A stretch of 10,184 bases of DNA from Baffinella frigidus (lineage: Eukaryota; Cryptophyceae; Cryptomonadales; Baffinellaceae): NCBI GenBank assembly GCA_026770585.1, contig MU646332.1:162584-172767 (forward strand). The letters run 5' to 3'. This document shows, piece by piece, positions 8,201 to 10,184 of the stretch (positions are counted from its first letter, which is position 1; each line of letters starts with the position of its first letter). Made by a program: the position numbers and the translations under genes. The notes beneath the pieces are model-generated. The model was not told where the DNA came from and did no database searches. It saw nothing but the letters and a program-made list of their open reading frames with translations.

Positions 8201-10151
8201 CCTGAGCCCTGGACCCTGAACCCTGGACCCTGCATCCGAGTACCTCCAGAGTGAATTCATCAAGACGGTCTGCCCCCGAAACCCTGAACCCTGGACCCTG
8301 GACCCTGAGCCCTGGACCCTGAACCCTGGACCCTGCATCCGAGTACCTCCAGAGTGAATTCATCAAGACGGTCTGCCCCCGAAACCCTGAACCCTGGACC
8401 CTGGACCCTGAGCCCTGGACCCTGAACCCTGGACCCTGCATCCGAGTACCTCCAGAGTGAATTCATCAAGACGGTCTGGCCCCGAAACCCTGAACCCTGG
8501 ACCCTGGACCCTGAGCCCTGGACCCTGAACCCTGGACCCTGCATCCGAGTACCTCCAGAGTGAATTCATCAAGACGGTCTGGCCCCGAAACCCTGAACCC
8601 TGGACCCTGGACCCTGAGCCCTGGACCCTGAACCCTGGACCCTGCATCCGAGTACCTCCAGAGTGAATTCATCAAGACGGTCTAGACCCTGAACCTTTCA
8701 CAAACCCTACACTCTACACCCTATACCTTACACCCTACACCCTACACCTTACACCCTAAACCAAACCTCACACCCTACACCCTACACCCTATACCCCAAA
8801 CCCTAGACACCAAACCCCAAACCCCAAACCTTCAACCCTGGACCCTGCATCCGAGTGCCTTCAGAGTGAATCCATCAAGACGGTCTAGCACCGAGACCCT
8901 AAACTCTAAACCCCAAGCCCTAAACCCTAAACCCTGAACCCTACGCCCTTAACCCTAGACCCCAAACCCCAAACCCCAAACCTTCAACCTTGGACCCTGC
9001 ATCACCGAATGCCAACACAACTATCGTTCGATACGGAGCAGCGCCAAATGTTGATAAAAATATCTCGAATGTGGAGCGGCGCCAAGTTAACAACAATGTC
9101 TCGAACGCGGTTCGCAACGCATCAACACAACAAAACCCAACAAACAATCTCGAATGTGGAGCAGCGCCAAATGTTGACACCAAACTCTCGAATGTGGAGC
9201 AGCGCCAAAGGTTGACACCAATCTCTCGAATGTGGGGCAGGTGCAGAACCGTGGCACCAATATCGTTCGATACAGAGCAGCGCCAAATGTTGACAAGAAC
9301 GTCTCGAATGTGGCGCAGCGCCAAATGTTGACAACAACCTCTCGGAATGTGGGAGCAAGTGCAGAACGGAACAACACCAATATCGTGGGGTGAGGGTGAG
9401 GCGCCAAATGTTGACAACAATGGCGAATGTGGACGCAGGTGCAGAACCGTGGCGCGGCGGTCATCGACGCCCGCAAGCTCTCCTCGGTCTGCCCCCACCA
9501 AATTTAAATATTTGAATTAAATGCTCAATTGTTTGGACACTACGGGAATTTCCACAAAATCTAGCCCGTAATTTTGAAGCTCTCCTGGGTCTGCCCCCGC
9601 CTGCCATTTGAATTCATTGGCTGGAAACTACTGGAATTTGGTTGGAAACTACTGGAATTTCCACAAATCCTAGCCCGCAATGTCCAGTTCCGGCGTGTTT
9701 AATTTGAATTAATTTGAACTCAAATCGGCTGGCAATGTCCGCGGCGAATTTACACATTGTAGATTTCGGCTTAGCGCGGAATTCACTTCGGGTCGGGGGA
9801 TCGAGAAAATCGAAAAAATCGCGATCATTTTCACGTCCATCTAAAGTTTTAAGCTATCTTACGCATGGATTTGATGACAAGATCGCGACCCCCACCCGTA
9901 AAATACACCTTTTCGATTCATTTTCACTTTTTTTCGTTCCCCGATGTCCCGACCCGATCTCCCAAAATTCCGCGCTAAGCCGAAATCTACAACAGCATCC
10001 CGCCAGGTATCTGTGCGACTGTCGACTGACCCTGGTTGACTGACCCTGGTTGACCCCCCCCCACCACCAGGCGATGTCCGCGGCGAAGGCGATCTCGGAC
10101 CACATGCACGACTTCATCTGCGGCTCTGACGGCCGCGTCGTCTCCATGGCG
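2114..10151 (+). CDS. MDH: Cytosolic-type NAD malate dehydrogenase, ten exons, 3' end outside window
   Basis: The enzyme interconverts malate and oxaloacetate using NAD. Joined exons are 2114-2263, 2660-2713, 3513-3591, 4956-5014, 5532-5579, 6320-6433, 7648-7746, 8084-8164, 9439-9486 and 10071-10151, giving 271 codons in one open frame. Visible landmarks of the LDH/MDH family are the dinucleotide loop [13 protein letters not shown] near residue 11, the ribose-binding Asp in LRLLDID that favours NAD over NADP, the mobile-loop arginines in FPRGPGMQR, the Asn of VGNPANTN, the Asp/Arg pair in RLDANRA, and the catalytic His in [12 protein letters not shown]. The start ATG has A at -3 and G at +4, and no transit peptide precedes the Rossmann fold, so the cytosol is inferred. 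Cytosolic MDHs are about 330 residues, so roughly 60 C-terminal residues lie beyond the window. All introns are GT-AG except intron 6, which appears to be GC-AG. Confidence 0.96.
2264..2659 (+). other. MDH intron 1
   Basis: A 396-nt GT-AG intron, and the only long one here without recognisable telomere-like repeats or inverted elements. I see no gene in it. The segment ggtatcttgc occurs both just before the MDH start codon (2101) and here (2441); that is only 10 nt and may be chance. Confidence 0.85.
2660..2713 (+). CDS. MDH: MDH exon 2
   Basis: Eighteen codons between gtgtggtag and gtgagctcg, phase 0 at both ends. It encodes [18 protein letters not shown], the family segment that follows the NAD-ribose Asp (compare GVKMEL in other cytosolic MDHs). 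Confidence 0.94.
2792..2823. repeat. Inverted repeat in MDH intron 2
   Basis: GTCGCGTCGCC at 2792-2802 is perfectly complementary to GGCGACGCGAC at 2813-2823 across a 10-nt loop, so an 11-bp stem could form in the pre-mRNA or in DNA. Function unknown. Confidence 0.85.
3062..3092 (-). repeat. Telomere-like patch, opposite strand, MDH intron 2
   Basis: CTAGGGTTTATGGTTTAGGG and the next ten bases. Here the G-rich strand is the MDH sense strand, the reverse of the large blocks in the other MDH introns. Confidence 0.85.
3291..3330 (+). repeat. Short dispersed repeat, copy 1 (intron 2)
   Basis: About 40 nt containing GACGGATTTGTACC and ATGTCAACTT. A related copy with intact ends lies at 6508-6547 in intron 6. 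The left inverted arm is degraded in this copy. Confidence 0.7.
3441..3503 (+). repeat. Triplicated 21-nt branch-site/pyrimidine-tract motif
   Basis: Three tandem copies of GACAATTTCTTAACCCTTTCC (one T-to-G change in the third) run up to the exon 3 acceptor cccccatgcag. Each contains TTAAC, which resembles a branch site, followed by a pyrimidine run. The splicing role is inferred from position. Confidence 0.85.
3513..3591 (+). CDS. MDH: MDH exon 3
   Basis: It begins after the acceptor ccatgcag with [16 protein letters not shown] and continues through [10 protein letters not shown], the strand that leads into the active-site mobile loop. It ends in phase 1 (CGC G) before gtgctccct. The single G joins GC at the start of exon 4 to make the Gly of FPRGPG. 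Confidence 0.93.
3609..3776. mobile_element. MITE-like hairpin element in intron 3
   Basis: The outer 26 bp at each end (3609-3634 and 3751-3776) match in inverted orientation at 25 of 26 positions and begin CCTTGCTCGGATAGCGAG. A second perfect hairpin sits inside, with 15-bp arms at 3683-3697 and 3701-3715 (GGGGCTGAACATCCC) around a 3-nt loop. No coding capacity. It sits within CCCTAAA repeats, so a target-site duplication cannot be told from the repeat itself. Confidence 0.85.
3777..4075 (+). repeat. Degenerate interstitial telomere-like repeats
   Basis: Runs of CCCTAAA and variants (CCCTGAA, CCCTGAC, CCTCTAGA). The first 60 nt are nearly perfect and decay follows to the right. The C-rich strand is the sense strand of MDH. 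Confidence 0.9.
4076..4955 (+). repeat. Tandem array carrying decoy exon 4 acceptors
   Basis: Units of about 75-100 nt share TGAGGCAGAGCTAGG, GCGCTGATTTCGCGTGGG and then an acceptor-like step followed by GGCCGGGGATGG. That last part mimics the true junction tacag|GCCCGGGGATGCAG at 4956. Degenerate copies of the exon start follow an AG at 4373, 4448, 4538, 4636, 4718 and 4808. The copies whose ATG survives read ATGG where the exon has ATGC. The last unit runs directly into exon 4. Confidence 0.85.
4827..4848. repeat. 22-bp perfect palindrome
   Basis: GAGACAGAGCT followed by its exact reverse complement AGCTCTGTCTC. It belongs to a patch (4823-4920) of repeated CAGAGCTAGCTCTG and CTGTCTC motifs just upstream of exon 4. 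Confidence 0.9.
4956..5014 (+). CDS. MDH: MDH exon 4
   Basis: 59 nt after ggtacag: two bases complete the split Gly codon, then 19 codons [19 protein letters not shown] before the donor gtatac. It carries the second mobile-loop arginine (MQR) and helix residues typical of MDH (DLLAKN). Most cytosolic MDHs read FPRKEGM; here it is FPRGPGM. Confidence 0.94.
5152..5256. mobile_element. MITE-like element, CCTACGGTAGG family, intron 4 copy
   Basis: Ends TATCCCTTAAGTGGCCAG (5152-5169) and CTGGCCACTTGGGGGATA (5239-5256) are inverted repeats matching at 16 of 18 positions. The interior has the palindromic core CCCTACCGTAGGG. The same element in reverse orientation, with its interior interrupted, occupies 333-577. 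No coding capacity. Confidence 0.8.
5346..5520 (+). repeat. Degenerate telomere-like repeats, intron 4
   Basis: Tandem CCCTAAA with many variants (CCCCACACC, CATAAAA, CCCTACA), C-rich strand on the plus strand. It ends about 10 nt before the exon 5 acceptor. Confidence 0.9.
5532..5579 (+). CDS. MDH: MDH exon 5
   Basis: Sixteen codons, [16 protein letters not shown], phase 0 at both ends, between gaaatcgacag and gtacgcttccc. It leads into the Rossmann strand that ends in VGNPANTN in exon 6. Confidence 0.94.
5587..5770 (+). repeat. Degenerate telomere-like repeats, first block of intron 5
   Basis: CCCTAAACC variants such as CCCATAGAC and CCATAAA fill the space between exon 5 and its partial copy. 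Confidence 0.85.
5782..5830 (+). repeat. Truncated duplicate of exon 5 3' end plus donor
   Basis: The last 39 nt of exon 5 ([13 protein letters not shown]) and the start of intron 5 are repeated 241 nt downstream. The 39 exon nt are identical, and there is one mismatch in the first 10 intron nt (gtacgcttcc against gtacgctgcc). No AG precedes the copy, so it has a donor but no acceptor and is probably silent. Confidence 0.93.
5831..6316 (+). repeat. Degenerate telomere-like repeats, second block of intron 5
   Basis: About 490 nt of CCCTAAA and derivatives such as CCATAAACC, CCCTGAA and CCCCAAA. The purest runs are near 6045-6080 and 6280-6305. It abuts the exon 6 acceptor ctaaaccag. Confidence 0.9.
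6320..6433 (+). CDS. MDH: MDH exon 6
   Basis: Thirty-eight codons after ctaaaccag. It carries VGNPANTN, which binds the cofactor and substrate region, and [11 protein letters not shown], with the Asp that pairs with the catalytic His and an Arg that binds the substrate carboxylate in this family. Similarity ends at CAG, after which the next exon resumes with IAMRVGV in phase 0. The bases at that point are gctcgc, so a GC-AG intron is inferred. The nearest GT (6460) would add 27 nt that match nothing in the family. Confidence 0.9.
6508..6547. repeat. Short inverted-end repeat, copy 2 (intron 6)
   Basis: AAGTTGAC at 6508-6515 and GTCAACTT at 6540-6547 are perfect 8-bp inverted ends of a 40-nt segment. 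Its interior GACGGATTTGTACC recurs at 3297-3310 in intron 2. It may be a very small MITE or a hairpin. Confidence 0.7.
6621..6683. repeat. CCTACGGTAGG palindrome cluster in intron 6
   Basis: Copies of CCCTACGGTAGG and the inverse form ATACCGTAGGGG are packed together. The same core fills the elements at 143-277, 333-577 and 5152-5256. Terminal repeats are not clear here, so this may be a fragment. Confidence 0.7.
6686..6745 (+). repeat. Truncated duplicate of exon 6 3' end, copy b
   Basis: It aligns with 6374-6433 without gaps and reads [16 protein letters not shown], then a good GT donor gtgtgt. The conserved Arg before LD is Leu here. An AG at 6695-6696 lies inside the homologous stretch, but using it would break phase with exon 5 or 6, so inclusion is unlikely. 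Confidence 0.9.
6846..6880 (+). repeat. Truncated duplicate of exon 6 3' end, copy c
   Basis: About 35 nt coding [10 protein letters not shown], with the final Gln changed to Glu, then the same gtgtgt donor as copy b. It lies 135 nt downstream of copy b. No usable acceptor precedes it. Confidence 0.9.
7106..7130 (+). repeat. Degenerate duplicate of exon 7 5' end, copy 0
   Basis: ATTTTGATGTGGGTGGGAGT and the next five bases align with the exon 7 start ATTGCGATGCGGGTGGGGGT, with several changes, and follow an AG (ctgag). It is the oldest-looking of the upstream partial copies. Confidence 0.7.
7229..7294 (+). repeat. Truncated duplicate of exon 7 5' end, copy a
   Basis: After the acceptor cgaccag it reads [22 protein letters not shown], then breaks into the CGAAACGT minisatellite. 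It has an acceptor and the catalytic His but no following STQYPD and no obvious donor at the break. Phe replaces the Ile before WGNH of the full exon. Confidence 0.93.
7455..7520 (+). repeat. Truncated duplicate of exon 7 5' end, copy b
   Basis: Same structure and break point as copy a, 226 nt further on. It follows aaaccag and reads IAMRVGV through ALFWGNHS before entering the minisatellite. It shares the Phe variant with copy a, so these two are closer to each other than to the full exon 193 nt downstream. Confidence 0.93.
7648..7746 (+). CDS. MDH: MDH exon 7
   Basis: Thirty-three codons after gatggcag and before gtcgacaac, phase 0 both ends. It carries the catalytic His in [12 protein letters not shown] and ends SAK. 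This is the only one of four related segments that continues past WGNHS, so it is taken as the functional exon. Confidence 0.93.
7747..8083 (+). other. MDH intron 7 with CCCTGAA repeats
   Basis: A 337-nt GT-AG intron of degenerate telomere-like repeats in which CCCTGAA and CCCTCAA dominate over CCCTAAA. A degenerate copy of the exon 8 start lies at 8015-8035. The acceptor is cgaatcag. Confidence 0.88.
8015..8035 (+). repeat. Degenerate duplicate of exon 8 5' end
   Basis: GGTGGTTGGCCCGCAGGGCA resembles the start of exon 8, GGTGGTGGGCCCGAGCGGCA, 69 nt downstream. The AG of an acceptor is missing, so it looks like a decayed partial copy. Confidence 0.6.
8084..8164 (+). CDS. MDH: MDH exon 8
   Basis: Twenty-seven codons after gaatcag: [17 protein letters not shown], then [10 protein letters not shown], before the donor gtctggcc. 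The first donor is chosen because the next exon resumes the family sequence FIKTVQNRG in phase 0. Reading on instead gives a TGA at 8252. Confidence 0.93.
8138..8695 (+). repeat. 103-bp tandem array duplicating exon 8 3' end and donor
   Basis: Six copies start at 8138 (inside the real exon), 8241, 8344, 8447, 8550 and 8653. Each repeats the 27 nt coding YLQSEFIKT, the donor gtctgscccc and about 66 nt of CCCTGGAC/CCCTGAAC repeat ending gcatccgag. The copies are nearly identical, so the array is young or being homogenised. Every downstream copy has AG directly before TAC and GT directly after ACG, that is, a 27-nt phase-0 pseudo-exon. Confidence 0.97.
8696..9000 (+). repeat. Telomere-like CCCTACA/CCCTAAA repeats, intron 8
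   Basis: The variant ACACCCT dominates at 8700-8800, then CCCCAAACC and CCCTAAA. It is interrupted at 8856-8882 by a decayed copy of the exon 8 3' end. The phrase tcaaccytggaccctgcatc occurs at 8832 and 8992. Confidence 0.88.
8856..8882 (+). repeat. Decayed outlying copy of exon 8 3' end
   Basis: TGCCTTCAGAGTGAATCCAT and the next seven bases match the 27-nt exon 8 tail with several changes, preceded by gcatccgag and followed by ggtctag. It lies 203 nt after the last good array copy, as if the array once reached further. Confidence 0.85.
9019..9438 (+). repeat. Minisatellite TCTCGAATGTGGAGCAGCGCCAAATGTTGACA, ending at the exon 9 acceptor
   Basis: About ten variable units of roughly 36 nt. 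The step gaatgtggagcag|CGCC of the ordinary unit aligns with gaatgtggacgcag|GTGC at the true junction. Two units already carry the exon 9 start: GTGCAGAACCGTGGC at 9241 and GTGCAGAACG at 9360. No protein family matches frames through it. Confidence 0.85.
9241..9255 (+). repeat. Truncated duplicate of exon 9 5' end
   Basis: gtggggcag|GTGCAGAACCGTGGC reproduces the acceptor and first five codons of exon 9 (VQNRG), then returns to the minisatellite. A weaker copy, caAGTGCAGAACG, lies at 9358. Confidence 0.88.
9439..9486 (+). CDS. MDH: MDH exon 9
   Basis: Sixteen codons, [16 protein letters not shown], after ggacgcag and before gtctgccccc, phase 0 both ends. It matches the family helix that precedes SAMSAAKAI. 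Confidence 0.93.
9538..9684 (+). repeat. Direct repeats around the exon 9 donor copy
   Basis: ACTACGGGAATTTCCACAAA (9539) and ACTACTGGAATTTCCACAAA (9649) are both followed by tctagcccg or cctagcccg. A shorter copy, GGAAACTACTGGAATTTG, is at 9624. Between them, 9577-9600 duplicates the exon 9 tail and donor: AAGCTCTCCTGGGTCTGCCC against AAGCTCTCCTCGGTCTGCCC at 9475. Confidence 0.87.
9733..9749 (+). repeat. Truncated duplicate of exon 10 5' end
   Basis: GCAATGTCCGCGGCGAA matches the exon 10 start GCGATGTCCGCGGCGAA with one change, 338 nt upstream of it. The preceding bases are ctg rather than an AG acceptor. A weaker form, GCAATGTCC, is at 9678. Confidence 0.8.
9757..9992. mobile_element. 236-bp MITE-like element with perfect 27-bp inverted ends
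   Basis: The 27 bases at 9757-9783 (TTGTAGATTTCGGCTTAGCG and on) are the exact reverse complement of 9966-9992. Inside, CGGGTCGGGGG (9789) and CCCGACCCG (9948) are partly complementary, so most of the element could fold. It is AT-richer than the exons and non-coding. No clear target-site duplication was found. Confidence 0.88.
10071..10151 (+). CDS. MDH: MDH exon 10 (last in window)
   Basis: Twenty-seven codons after ccaccag: [15 protein letters not shown], then [12 protein letters not shown], before the donor gtaccgac. This matches the family segment SAAKAI..HMRD and the strand before the C-terminal GIYSDGSYG block, which must lie beyond the window. Intron 10 starts with CACCCTA repeats within 10 nt. 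Confidence 0.94.
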
Positions 10152-10158
10152 GTACCGA

Positions 10159-10184
10159 CACCCTACACCCTACACCCTACACCC
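10159..10184 (+). repeat. CACCCTA repeat at start of intron 10
   Basis: ACACCCT units run off the right edge of the window, the same variant as at 8720-8790 in intron 8. Confidence 0.85.

Larger units (their letters stand above)
8165..9438 (+). other. MDH intron 8
   Basis: A 1274-nt GT-AG intron made of the 103-bp array, a telomere-like stretch (8696-9000) and a minisatellite that leads into the exon 9 acceptor (9019-9438). Open frames on the minus strand across it are translations of the repeats. Confidence 0.87.
9487..10070 (+). other. MDH intron 9
   Basis: A 584-nt GT-AG intron, more AT-rich than the others and without CCCTAAA repeats. It holds a copy of the exon 9 3' end (9577), AATTTGAATT-rich direct repeats, two partial copies of the exon 10 start and a 236-bp inverted-repeat element. 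The acceptor ccaccaccag follows a C run and two copies of TGACCCTGGT. Confidence 0.87.

Noticed and set aside
8060-8675. Overlapping minus-strand ORFs of 69-94 residues with repeated [14 protein letters not shown]
   Set aside because: They are the reverse translation of the CCCTGGAC/CCCTGAAC 103-bp array. Period and composition are explained by the repeat, and the sense strand carries exon 8.
8138-8695. CRISPR-like regular spacing
   Set aside because: The whole 103-bp unit is repeated with no unique spacers, it contains exon sequence, and the genome is eukaryotic.
8941-9501. Minus-strand 186-residue ORF and its overlapping frames rich in [10 protein letters not shown]
   Set aside because: Antisense reading of the roughly 36-nt minisatellite in intron 8. 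The repeated peptide follows the DNA unit and the true exon 9 is on the plus strand.

Overview
This window looks like nuclear DNA of an intron-rich eukaryotic microalga. A strongly conserved plant/animal-type cytosolic malate dehydrogenase is cut into ten short GC-rich exons by introns of about 0.34-1.36 kb. The introns are filled with degenerate telomere-like CCCTAAA repeats, minisatellites and small hairpin elements. CCCTAAA is the plant and green-algal telomere motif. A green alga, perhaps a pyramimonadophyte such as Cymbomonas, is my guess; I could not test it.

Layout. From 8 to 1736, on the minus strand, lies the 5' part of a gene whose first exons build one BRCT domain. The gap 1737-2113 is a divergent promoter region. 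From 2114 to 10151, on the plus strand, lies the malate dehydrogenase gene: 813 coding nt (271 codons) in ten exons. Its last roughly 60 residues lie beyond the right edge. About 90% of the gene is intron. I see no rRNA, tRNA, bacterial gene or CRISPR array. The long ORFs outside the exons are read-through of simple repeats or shadows of exons.

The most unusual thing is a systematic pattern. Most exon-intron junctions in both genes have truncated extra copies of themselves in the adjoining intron. Partial copies that carry an acceptor and the 5' end of an exon always lie upstream of the full exon (exons 4, 7, 8, 9, 10 of MDH and exon 3 of the BRCT gene). Partial copies that carry the 3' end of an exon and a donor always lie downstream (exons 5, 6, 8, 9 of MDH and exon 3 of the BRCT gene). 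Copy number runs from one to six or more. The clearest case is a 103-bp tandem array that repeats the last 27 nt of exon 8 plus its donor six times. The simplest reading is that introns here grow by tandem duplication of segments that straddle splice junctions, which leaves arrays of decoy splice sites.

At least four kinds of small inverted-repeat (MITE-like) element are also present, two of them with terminal repeats of about 26-27 bp at 25/26 and 27/27 identity.
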